Of a stretch of DNA of 7,325 nt, positions 1 to 5,600 are shown piece by piece (position 1 is the stretch's first letter; every line of letters starts with the position of its first letter). The DNA is taken from contig CANHAW010000096.1 of assembly GCA_947458675.1 (NCBI GenBank), positions 1-7,325 of the forward strand, written 5' to 3'. Below the pieces are notes generated by a model, which was not told the DNA's origin, searched no databases, and saw only the letters and a list, made by a program, of their open reading frames with translations. Made by a program: the position numbers and the translations under genes. This DNA comes from Beijerinckiaceae bacterium. Its GTDB lineage: Bacteria > Pseudomonadota > Alphaproteobacteria > Rhizobiales > Beijerinckiaceae.

Positions 1-17
1 AGGAGATGAGAAGAGAC

Positions 18-107
18 TGGCGGAGAGGGAGGGATTCGAACCCCCGATAGGCTTGCACCTATGCCGCATTTCGAGTGCGGTGCTTTCAACCACTCAGCCA
101 CCTCTCC
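18..107 (-). tRNA. tRNA-Ser (anticodon CGA), CCA encoded
   Basis: Read on the minus strand this folds as a complete class II tRNA of 90 nt. The acceptor arms GGAGAGG (101-107) and CCTCTCC (22-28) pair exactly, the discriminator is G, and the 3' CCA is encoded (18-20). The anticodon stem CCGCA/TGCGG encloses the loop CTCGAAA, giving anticodon CGA (71-73), which reads the serine codon UCG. A long variable arm (TAGGTGCAAGCCTA) and the T-loop GGTTCGAATCC are present, as expected of tRNA-Ser. It lies 158 bp downstream of tRNA-Leu. Only a pyrimidine-rich stretch without a hairpin is visible after it before the window ends. Confidence 0.97.
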
Positions 108-154
108 GGGTCGCCGGCATCGGCCTTGAAGCCGTCGCCGTGTGGTGGCGCGCC

Positions 155-182
155 AAATAACACGCCCTCTGCAACGGGACAA
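155..182 (-). promoter_or_regulatory. Candidate promoter of tRNA-Ser
   Basis: On the minus strand, TTGTCC (177-182) and TTATTT (155-160) stand 16 nt apart, a loose fit to sigma-70-type -35 and -10 hexamers as used in alphaproteobacteria. A start just downstream would leave a leader of about 40 nt before the mature tRNA end at 107. The match is weak. The tRNA could equally be cut from a transcript that begins upstream of tRNA-Leu. Confidence 0.3.
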
Positions 183-228
183 GCAGATAGAGGTATTGGA
201 ATGGCGACGGTACCAGCCGTTTGGTCTT

Positions 229-247
229 GGATGGCCTGCGGCCATCC
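229..247 (-). repeat. Perfect inverted repeat between tRNA-Leu and tRNA-Ser
   Basis: GGATGGCC (229-236) and GGCCATCC (240-247) form an 8-bp stem with a 3-nt loop. It begins 18 nt after the encoded CCA of tRNA-Leu. No T-run follows on the minus strand (next bases AAGACCAAACGG), so it does not look like a standard intrinsic terminator. It may mark a processed or stabilised 3' end, or be a Rho-assisted stop. Its role is inferred. Confidence 0.55.
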
Positions 248-265
248 GAAGCCGAAGGCGAAGGA

Positions 266-350
266 TGGTGCCCCTAGCCGGAATCGAACCAGCACTCCTT
301 GCGGAATCCGATTTTGAGTCGGACGCGTCTACCAGTTCCGCCATAGGGGC
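266..350 (-). tRNA. tRNA-Leu (anticodon CAA), CCA encoded
   Basis: A complete 85-nt class II tRNA. The acceptor GCCCCTA (344-350) pairs with TAGGGGC (270-276), the discriminator is A, and CCA is encoded (266-268). The anticodon stem TCCGA/TCGGA encloses the loop CTCAAAA, giving anticodon CAA (314-316), which reads the leucine codon UUG. The variable arm is long and the T-loop is GGTTCGATTCC. The A discriminator and the overall form fit tRNA-Leu. It starts 71 bp after the end of rppH on the same strand, so it may have its own promoter or be processed from an rppH read-through transcript. Confidence 0.97.
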
Positions 351-359
351 AACGCAGGC

Positions 360-388
360 TGTTTACGGAATAAATATCCGCCATGCAA
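360..388 (-). promoter_or_regulatory. Weak candidate promoter of tRNA-Leu
   Basis: On the minus strand TTGCAT is followed after 17 nt by TAAACA (360-365), about 10 nt before the tRNA-Leu 5' end. The -10 agrees with the consensus at only three of six positions, and the leader would be only a few bases long. The region is the sole AT-rich part of the rppH to tRNA-Leu gap, which is the main reason to place a promoter here. Confidence 0.25.
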
Positions 389-394
389 GAGTGG

Positions 395-418
395 GCTGCC
401 GGGCACGGGCCCGGCAGC
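395..418 (-). terminator. Strong GC hairpin just after rppH
   Basis: GCTGCCGGGC (395-404) and GCCCGGCAGC (409-418) form a perfect 10-bp stem with a 4-nt loop. It lies 3 nt beyond the rppH stop codon. The following minus-strand bases (CCCACTCTTGC) lack a run of T, so this is not a textbook Rho-independent terminator. It may act as a weak terminator or as a block to 3' exonucleases that protects the rppH mRNA. The stem is seen; the role is inferred. Confidence 0.55.
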
Positions 419-421
419 GGC

Positions 422-931
422 TCACCGCGCCTCAGGCGCAGAAAAACGGGCAAATTCCTTGGTGACGCGCTCATAGACTGGGCGCTTGAAGGGGATGATC
501 AGGTCGGGCAGATCGGCCATGGGCACCCATTGCCAGGCATCGAATTCGGGCTTGTGGCCGCCGGCGGGATGTTCAATGTCGATCTCGCTGTCAGAGCCTG
601 TGAAGCGCAGGGCGAACCATTTTTGCGTCTGCCCGCAATAGCGCCCCTTCCAGGCTTCTCTGGCAATGTCGTCGGGCAGATCATAGGCGAACCATTCGCC
701 GGCCTCGGCCAAAAGCTGCGTGCTCGTGACATTGGTTTCCTCGGCCAATTCGCGCAAAGCGGCCGCATAGACATCCTCGCCCTCATCAATGCCGCCTTGC
801 GGCATCTGCCATTCGTGACCGGGCGCCACATGTTCGCGCAAATTCTTGTTGCGCCGGCGCCCGACGAAGACAAGGCCCTGAGGGTTGATCAGCATAATGC
901 CGACGCAGGGCCGATATTTTTTCTCGCTCAT
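422..931 (-). CDS. rppH: RNA pyrophosphohydrolase RppH (Nudix family)
   Basis: A 169-residue Nudix hydrolase. RppH removes pyrophosphate from the 5' triphosphate end of cytoplasmic mRNAs, which opens them to RNase E decay. The N-terminus [11 protein letters not shown] and the segments [13 protein letters not shown] and [11 protein letters not shown] are hallmarks of RppH rather than of other Nudix enzymes. The Nudix box spans residues 46-68: G46, E52, then R60-E61-L62 and E64-E65, which hold the metal-binding glutamates. The usual Gly near its end is Asn (N67). [14 protein letters not shown] (129-142) and a following basic IPFKRPVYE fit the family C-terminus, and the length is typical. The start at 931 has GGGAGC shortly upstream. 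It lies 24 bp after the deacetylase gene, probably in the same transcript. An older name for such proteins is dinucleoside polyphosphate hydrolase (IalA/NudH). Confidence 0.95.
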   Translation of the reverse strand: MSEKKYRPCVGIMLINPQGLVFVGRRRNKNLREHVAPGHEWQMPQGGIDEGEDVYAAALRELAEETNVTSTQLLAEAGEWFAYDLPDDIAREAWKGRYCGQTQKWFALRFTGSDSEIDIEHPAGGHKPEFDAWQWVPMADLPDLIIPFKRPVYERVTKEFARFSAPEAR

Positions 932-955
932 TCTTTGCTCCCGCGCGCGGGGAGA

Positions 956-2185
956 TTATCGCTGCGACGTGCGGGCCGGGGCATTGATGAGCGCCGACAG
1001 GGGCACGAGTGCGATTCCACGCGCTTCGAGACCCTGCGCGAAGCGCGCCACCCGGTCAACGCTGGAAGGCAGCGCGCTGGCGGTGCCAATGCCCATGCCG
1101 CGCTCGCGCGCAAGGCTCTCGAGCTTTCGCAAAGCCGCATCGATGGCCTCAGGTTTGACCTGCGCATCGATAACAATATCGGCGCGCGCCAGCGATACCC
1201 CCGTGGTCGTCGCAACGGCGGGCGCAACCGATTGCGAAATCGAACCATCATCGAGGAACACCAGACCGCGCTCCGCCATATCCTGAAGCACTGCCGACAG
1301 AGCGGGCTGCGCCGACATGAAACGGCCGCCCAGAAAATGCGTCACGCCGATATAGCCGGGGAAACGGCTCATGTGCCAATGCAGGGAATCGACAATTTTT
1401 TCGCGCGGGGCTTGCGAGGGCAGAATGCGCACGCCTGTGGCGGCGGCATTAAAACCTTCCATCGGCACTTGCAGCAGCAATTCATGCCCATCGTTGCGCG
1501 CTGCCTCGGCATGCTGGCGCACGCGCTCGCCATGCGCGGCAAAAGCCAATGTCACAGCCGGAGGCAAAGCCGACATGGCGTGCTGCGTTGCCTCGTCGCT
1601 GATACCCATTCCGGTGATCACAAGGGCGATGCGCGGCGCATTTTGCGGCAGGCGCGCACTGACGACAACAGGCCGCGCATAAATGTCGGCAGGCCGCGAC
1701 CCGTCGCGACCGATGCGCGGCAGAGGACCATGCGGGCCAGGACCGATGAGACGATCGTCGGGTGCGGGTGCCAGACTGGTTTTCAATTCCTCTTGCGGCA
1801 CGCGGATGATCATCGCATCGGGCATGTCGGGCGCACCGCGCCGGACCACCCTGACGCCGCTCTCCACCTCCACTTGCGATCCGGCCGCGCGCGCCGCGCG
1901 GGCCACTTGCGTCACCTGATCCTCATCGCGGCGGGATGCGCTTTGCTGCGGCAGATCGGGCGCAGCAATCTTGCGCGGCGCAACCGGATCGATAATGGCG
2001 ATAGCCTGCGTCATGCTGGCCTTGCGGCTCTCCGTCACCGCCACGAAAGCGACAAGCGATATGGCAATCACGCCCATGCCGCCGAGCGCCACAGCGCCCC
2101 AGGGAATGTCGCGCGTGGAGTTTGACGAATCGCCATCCCGACCCGACCGATAGCCGAGTGGCGCATCGAGATCATCGCCTGCCAT
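956..2185 (-). CDS. Divergent polysaccharide deacetylase family protein (YibQ/DUF610 type)
   Basis: A 409-residue protein predicted to sit in the inner membrane with its main domain in the periplasm. Residues 1-28 are polar and cytoplasmic, about 29-50 form one membrane segment (ending LVAFVAV), and a linker of about 120 residues follows, including PHGPLPRIGRDGSRPADIYA (151-170). The deacetylase-like (NodB-fold) domain covers about 184-400, with VTLAFA (211-216), GHELLLQVPME (233-243), GVTHFLGGRF (280-289), LDDG (311-314) and IGTASALP (366-373). The first-strand motif, where classical polysaccharide deacetylases carry an Asp, reads VITGMG with Thr at 191, so deacetylase activity is doubtful. 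E. coli yibQ of this family sits next to envC, and here too an envC-like gene lies close by, which suggests a role in peptidoglycan remodelling; no biochemical function is established to my knowledge. The start at 2185 is supported by AGGTGAG upstream. Confidence 0.9.
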   Translation of the reverse strand: MAGDDLDAPLGYRSGRDGDSSNSTRDIPWGAVALGGMGVIAISLVAFVAVTESRKASMTQAIAIIDPVAPRKIAAPDLPQQSASRRDEDQVTQVARAARAAGSQVEVESGVRVVRRGAPDMPDAMIIRVPQEELKTSLAPAPDDRLIGPGPHGPLPRIGRDGSRPADIYARPVVVSARLPQNAPRIALVITGMGISDEATQHAMSALPPAVTLAFAAHGERVRQHAEAARNDGHELLLQVPMEGFNAAATGVRILPSQAPREKIVDSLHWHMSRFPGYIGVTHFLGGRFMSAQPALSAVLQDMAERGLVFLDDGSISQSVAPAVATTTGVSLARADIVIDAQVKPEAIDAALRKLESLARERGMGIGTASALPSSVDRVARFAQGLEARGIALVPLSALINAPARTSQR

Positions 2186-2190
2186 GAAAT

Positions 2191-2197
2191 CTCACCT
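2191..2197 (-). promoter_or_regulatory. Ribosome binding site of the deacetylase gene
   Basis: The minus strand carries AGGTGAG five bases before the ATG at 2185, with a good match to the 16S rRNA tail and suitable spacing. It supports this start over internal ATGs. The site lies only a few bases beyond the T-run of the hairpin at 2204-2221. Confidence 0.7.
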
Positions 2198-2203
2198 GGC
2201 TTG

Positions 2204-2221
2204 AAAAACCGGCAGAGCCGG
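2204..2221 (-). terminator. Short hairpin with T-run just ahead of the deacetylase gene
   Basis: On the minus strand CCGGC-TCT-GCCGG (2209-2221) forms a 5-bp GC stem with a 3-nt loop, directly followed by TTTTTC. This is the layout of a small intrinsic terminator. It ends 18 nt before the start codon of the deacetylase gene. It could back up the larger hairpin upstream or act as an attenuator in the leader of that gene. The stem is short, so strength is uncertain. Confidence 0.5.
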
Positions 2222-2232
2222 ACGCCTTTTAC

Positions 2233-2287
2233 AAAAACGAATCAAAGGGCCCGGTAGAGGCATTTACAATGCCTGATGACCGGGCCC
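2233..2287 (-). terminator. Probable intrinsic terminator after ctpA
   Basis: GGGCCCGGT (2247-2255) pairs exactly with ACCGGGCCC (2279-2287). Inside it AGGCATT (2258-2264) pairs with AATGCCT (2268-2274) around a 3-nt loop, with a small 2x4 internal loop between the two stems. On the minus strand the stem is followed by TTTGATTCGTTTTTG, an interrupted T-run. It begins 47 nt after the ctpA stop. On the plus strand no T-run follows, so it serves the minus-strand operon. It probably ends or reduces transcription from the proA-to-ctpA side. Confidence 0.75.
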
Positions 2288-2334
2288 GTCTAAAAGCTAA
2301 ATACTTACGACACCACAGAAATTTTTATCCAAAA

Positions 2335-3669
2335 TCAATTTGGCACCTTTTCGCCTGCTTTCGCGGGCTCGCTGGCCTGCGCCTTTGTATAGGTGCCGCG
2401 CAGCATTTCGAGCGCAGCACGCAATTGCTTGTCGTTCTTGGGATCTGGCGGCACATAGGCCTGCGAGCCGCTCTTCTCCTCTTCGCCATTCTTGAGATGG
2501 CCGCGCAGCGAGGCCTCGCCCTTGCTGTCGTCCTTGCCTTTCAATTCATCCGGCACGTCCTGGAGAATCAGAATGTCGGGATCGATGCCCTTGGCCTGGA
2601 TGGAACGACCCGACGGCGTGTAATAGCGCGCCGTCGTCAGGCGCAGCGCGCCATTGTTCTGGCCCAGCGGAATGATCGTCTGCACAGAACCCTTGCCGAA
2701 GGAACGCGTGCCGACAATCGTCGCGCGCTTGTGGTCCTGCAGAGCGCCGGCAACGATTTCCGATGCCGATGCGGAGCCGCCATTGATGAGAACGATCACC
2801 GGCTTGCCCTTCGACAGATCGCCGGGGCGCGCATTATAGCGCTGTGTTTCATCCGCATTGCGTCCACGCGTCGAAACAATTTCGCCCGAGGTGAGGAAAG
2901 CATTCGACACGGCGATCGACTGATCGAGCAAGCCGCCGGGATTGTTGCGCAGATCCAGCACATAGCCACGGAGCTTGTCGCCCGGCATGTCGGCGGTGAA
3001 GCGGCTGATGGCATTCTTCACGCCGTCATAGGTCTGCTCGTTGAATTGCGTGATGCGGATATAGCCGATGTCATCGCCTTCCTGACGGAAGCGAACAGAA
3101 CGAATCTGGATAACGGCGCGTGTAATGGCCACTTCCTGACTGTCGCGCGCCGAGCCGCGCAAAATCGTCAGTTTGACGGTCGTATTGACCTGGCCGCGCA
3201 TTTTGTCGACGGCCTGATTGAGCGTCATGCCCTGCACGCTTTCGCCATCGATGGCGGAAATAATATCGCCGGACATAATGCCTGCGCGCGCTGCCGGCGT
3301 ATCGTCGATCGGCGTGACGACCTTGACGAGACCGTCTTCCTGCGTGACTTCGATGCCGAGACCGCCGAATTCGCCGCGCGTCTGGACCTGCATGTCGCGG
3401 AAGCTTTTTGAATCCATATAGCTGGAATGGGGATCGAGCGAAGTGAGCATGCCGGAGACAGCGGCCTCGATCAGCTTCTGCTCATTCGGCTTCTCGACAT
3501 AATCCGAACGGATTTTCTCGAAGACGTCGCCGAAAAGATTGAGGCTCCGATAGGTTTCGGAAATGGCCGCATTGGCTGGACCGGCAGCAAAGATCCGCGT
3601 CTGTGTGCCGATCATCACGGTCGAGGCGCCCAAAGCCGCGCCGAGCATTACGAGTGAGAGCTTGCGCAT
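2335..3669 (-). CDS. ctpA: Carboxy-terminal processing protease CtpA (peptidase family S41)
   Basis: A 444-residue periplasmic serine protease that cuts proteins near their C-termini and, in several bacteria, controls peptidoglycan hydrolases. Residues 1-34 form a signal sequence or membrane anchor ending ANA. Helical LDPHSSYM (78-85) precedes a PDZ domain at about 98-178 that starts with RGEFGGLGIEVT. The S41 domain runs about 190-360, with VLDLRNNPGG (237-246), the nucleophile Ser301 in NGGSASASEI, and Lys326 of the dyad in SFGKGSVQ; they stand 25 residues apart as in E. coli Prc, and Gln330 fits the third conserved residue. The charged tail (375-444) is variable. I chose the ATG at 3669 because it gives the family's usual MRKLSLV start. 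An in-frame ATG at 3708 would overlap envC by 40 bases and has no ribosome site. The start shares one base with the envC stop (TAATG), implying translational coupling. A terminator-like hairpin follows. Confidence 0.95.
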   Translation of the reverse strand: MRKLSLVMLGAALGASTVMIGTQTRIFAAGPANAAISETYRSLNLFGDVFEKIRSDYVEKPNEQKLIEAAVSGMLTSLDPHSSYMDSKSFRDMQVQTRGEFGGLGIEVTQEDGLVKVVTPIDDTPAARAGIMSGDIISAIDGESVQGMTLNQAVDKMRGQVNTTVKLTILRGSARDSQEVAITRAVIQIRSVRFRQEGDDIGYIRITQFNEQTYDGVKNAISRFTADMPGDKLRGYVLDLRNNPGGLLDQSIAVSNAFLTSGEIVSTRGRNADETQRYNARPGDLSKGKPVIVLINGGSASASEIVAGALQDHKRATIVGTRSFGKGSVQTIIPLGQNNGALRLTTARYYTPSGRSIQAKGIDPDILILQDVPDELKGKDDSKGEASLRGHLKNGEEEKSGSQAYVPPDPKNDKQLRAALEMLRGTYTKAQASEPAKAGEKVPN

Positions 3670-3671
3670 TA
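3667..3671 (-). promoter_or_regulatory. TAATG stop/start overlap of envC-like gene and ctpA
   Basis: The last A of the envC TAA stop is the first base of the ctpA ATG. Such overlaps usually let terminating ribosomes restart. A modest AAAAGG lies about 12 nt upstream of the ATG, within envC. This suggests the two proteins are made at linked levels. Confidence 0.7.
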
Positions 3672-5054
3672 TCCGCGAACCTTTTCCAGCTCGGCCTTCG
3701 CCCACCATGGGCCCGGGTCTATGGCCGCCCCGTCTTTTCTGAATTCAACATAGAGAACGGGCTGGCCAGCGCCAAGGGCCTGTGACGCGCCAATTGGCTG
3801 CGAAGCGCCCAAAGCAACCGCAGATGCCGTTCTGGTCGAGCCGTCCCCCATGGTCGCGACGGGCTCTCCAGCCAGGACAAATTGCCCAACCTCCACGCTT
3901 ATGCGCTCCATCCCCGCGAGAACGACATAATATCCGCCGCCCGCATTAATGATCAAGAGTTGGCCGTAAGTACGGTAAGGGCCCGAAAAAGCCACCCATC
4001 CATCGGCGGGTGCGGAAACCGGCGCGCTTGGACGCGTTCCGATCGACAGGCCTTTTTCAGTGGCGCCCAAACCGTCGGGCGCGCCGAAATTTTTCAGGAG
4101 CCGCCCAGCTGCCGGAAGGGGAAGTCTTCCGCGCGCATCGGCAAAGGCGATTTTCGGCGCCAGACGCGATGGATCGTTGAATGGCAAAGCCGCAACGCGC
4201 GGCTGTCCGCGCGCTTGTGCCGCATCTGCCGCCTTGCGCATATTTTCCTCTGCCGCGCGCGCTTCAGCTGCAGCGCGGCCCGCAGCGGCAATTTCGCTCT
4301 CGGATCGGGAAATCAATTCCTTGACGTCGCCAGACTGCCGAGCCAATTCGGCAGATCTCTGCCTTTGTTCGGCAAGCTTTTGTTCGGCTTCGCGCAATGC
4401 GCTTTGCCGCGCCTCGACCAACGTCGCCAGACGCTCGCCATCGCGCGCAAAAACCTGCGCTTCGCGATCGAGCCGGTCTTTTTCAAGTGCGATGGATTTT
4501 CGCAAATTCATGAGATCCGTCAGATCGCTGGCAAGCGACTGCGCCTCTATGCGCAATTCGGGAAGCAGGGCTCCAAGCATCATCGATGCACGCACGGCGC
4601 GCAAAGCATCTTCGGGAGACGCGAGAACTGCAGGGGGCGGGCGACGCCCCATCCGCTGCAATGTGGCGAGAATATCGGCCAGCACATCGCGCCGGGCGGC
4701 GAGCGATTTGCGAATGGCTTCCTCACTGCCGGCCGCCAGTTCGAGCCGGCGCTCAATATCGGCCATGCGTCCTTGCGCCTGGCGCATTTTCGCGCTGGTT
4801 TCGATCAAAGCAGCATTCAGTCTGGCGCGATCGGTGCGAATGGCTTCGGCTTCCGCCTCGAGCAAGCGGCGGCGCTCCTCATTGGCGCGCGCATCTCGTT
4901 CGGCGCTGCGCGGCTCGCCTGCCCGCAGATCGGATGGCACATTCTGCGCCAGAGCCGGGCATAGCGATGCCAGAAGCGCCGCGCTGAAAAGCGCGCCCCT
5001 TCCAAACCGCACCGGCGGCAAGCCCATGCCCATCTCGAACCGCTTTCGAATCAT
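3669..5054 (-). CDS. EnvC-like murein hydrolase activator (coiled coil plus degenerate LytM/M23 domain)
   Basis: A 461-residue secreted protein built like EnvC, which activates cell-wall amidases at the division site. Residues 1-36 look like a signal peptide (hydrophobic core about 20-33, cleavage after ALA at 34-36). Long charged heptad-like helices fill about 45-280, with a break near 135-150, forming the coiled coil. The LytM/M23 domain covers about 308-455, with LPLPAAGRLLKNFGAPD (311-327), a YRTYGQLLIIN strand (360-370) and LYVEFRKDGAAIDPGPWW (434-451). The zinc ligands of active M23 peptidases are missing: HxxxD reads E333-x3-S337, and HxH reads V433-L-Y435. It is therefore probably not a peptidase but an activator. 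A low-complexity insert (403-432) lies just before the last strand. Starts at Met8 or Met10 are possible, since the GGAG before Met1 is very close. It lies 42 bp after rlmH and is coupled to ctpA. Confidence 0.88.
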   Translation of the reverse strand: MIRKRFEMGMGLPPVRFGRGALFSAALLASLCPALAQNVPSDLRAGEPRSAERDARANEERRRLLEAEAEAIRTDRARLNAALIETSAKMRQAQGRMADIERRLELAAGSEEAIRKSLAARRDVLADILATLQRMGRRPPPAVLASPEDALRAVRASMMLGALLPELRIEAQSLASDLTDLMNLRKSIALEKDRLDREAQVFARDGERLATLVEARQSALREAEQKLAEQRQRSAELARQSGDVKELISRSESEIAAAGRAAAEARAAEENMRKAADAAQARGQPRVAALPFNDPSRLAPKIAFADARGRLPLPAAGRLLKNFGAPDGLGATEKGLSIGTRPSAPVSAPADGWVAFSGPYRTYGQLLIINAGGGYYVVLAGMERISVEVGQFVLAGEPVATMGDGSTRTASAVALGASQPIGASQALGAGQPVLYVEFRKDGAAIDPGPWWAKAELEKVRG

Positions 5055-5096
5055 GGCTCCAGCATAGGGACCAGAAACGAGGCCGCAACGAGGCGA

Positions 5097-5579
5097 TCAG
5101 ACGCGATGATAGGGATGGCCGGAGAGAATGGTGATGGCGCGATAAATCTGCTCGGCAGCCATAATGCGCACCAATTGATGCGGCCAGGTCATTGCCCCGA
5201 AGGCAAGAGTGAGGGAGGCGCGGGCCCGCAGCTCCGGATCGATCCCGTCAGGCCCGCCGATCAGGAGCGCATAAGCGCCCGCCCCGGCATCGCGCGCCGC
5301 CGCCAGATCGGCAGCAAAAGCCTCGCTTGAAATGGATTTGCCGCGCTCATCGAGCACAATAAGGCGCGCACCGGCGGGAAGTTGGGAAATCAGCGAGCGC
5401 GCCTCTTCAGCCTTCCGGTCCTCCGGTCGGCGGGCGCGCGATTCATCGCATTCGCGCAGATCGAGGCCGGCAAGACCGACGTTGCGGCAGGCGGCCTGCG
5501 CACGATCGATATAGCGGGCGCAAATATCTCTTTCCGGACCGGCCTTGAGGCGTCCGATGGCGGATAGGGTGAGACGCAT
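5097..5579 (-). CDS. rlmH: 23S rRNA (pseudouridine-1915 N3) methyltransferase RlmH
   Basis: A 160-residue SPOUT-fold methyltransferase, the usual length, that methylates pseudouridine 1915 in helix 69 of 23S rRNA on assembled 70S ribosomes, using S-adenosylmethionine. The N-terminus MRLTLSAIGRLK is typical. LIVLDERGKSISSEAFA (73-89) and LLIGGPDG (105-112) form the cofactor-binding trefoil knot, and the C-terminal MTWPHQLVRIMAAEQIYRA (130-148) with SGHPYHR (153-159) is the family signature. The start at 5579 has no clear ribosome site (GCCTCGCCTCG precedes it), so translation may depend on the upstream gene, whose stop lies 21 bp away. The pairing of rsfS and rlmH is widely conserved in bacteria and joins two factors that act on the 50S subunit or 70S ribosome. 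Confidence 0.97.
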   Translation of the reverse strand: MRLTLSAIGRLKAGPERDICARYIDRAQAACRNVGLAGLDLRECDESRARRPEDRKAEEARSLISQLPAGARLIVLDERGKSISSEAFAADLAAARDAGAGAYALLIGGPDGIDPELRARASLTLAFGAMTWPHQLVRIMAAEQIYRAITILSGHPYHRV

Positions 5580-5600
5580 CGAGGCGAGGCGGCGCGCGTA

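Larger units (their letters stand above)
108..265. other. Spacer between the two tRNA genes
   Basis: This 158-bp stretch shows no credible gene: the short frames crossing it run into the tRNAs and resemble nothing known. It holds a perfect inverted repeat (229-247) next to the tRNA-Leu 3' end and a possible promoter for tRNA-Ser (155-182). Next to the tRNA-Leu CCA, the minus strand reads CCTTCGCCTTCGGCTTCGG, a short imperfect repeat of CTTCGG-like units. Confidence 0.5.

Noticed and set aside
151..158. GC-rich palindromes such as GGCGCGCC
   Set aside because: Short palindromes of G and C are expected by chance at this base composition and show no regular spacing.
383..2125. A 580-codon plus-strand open frame opposite rppH and the deacetylase gene
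   Set aside because: It lies antisense to two clearly recognisable proteins and crosses the gap between them. Its product is rich in Arg, His and Ala with no family resemblance. Long antisense frames are expected opposite GC-rich genes, where the reverse complements of stop codons are rare.
2269..3411. A 380-codon plus-strand open frame opposite ctpA
   Set aside because: It is the shadow of ctpA. It starts inside the terminator hairpin and its translation resembles no known protein.
3670..3708. Upstream ATG extending CtpA by 13 residues
   Set aside because: It would overlap the EnvC-like gene by 40 bases, lacks a ribosome site, and puts a polar stretch ahead of the usual MRKLSLV signal start.
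3882..5067. Two overlapping long plus-strand frames opposite the EnvC-like gene
   Set aside because: Both are mirror frames of a coiled-coil gene with biased composition; their products are low-complexity Arg/Ser/Ala-rich strings without recognisable domains.
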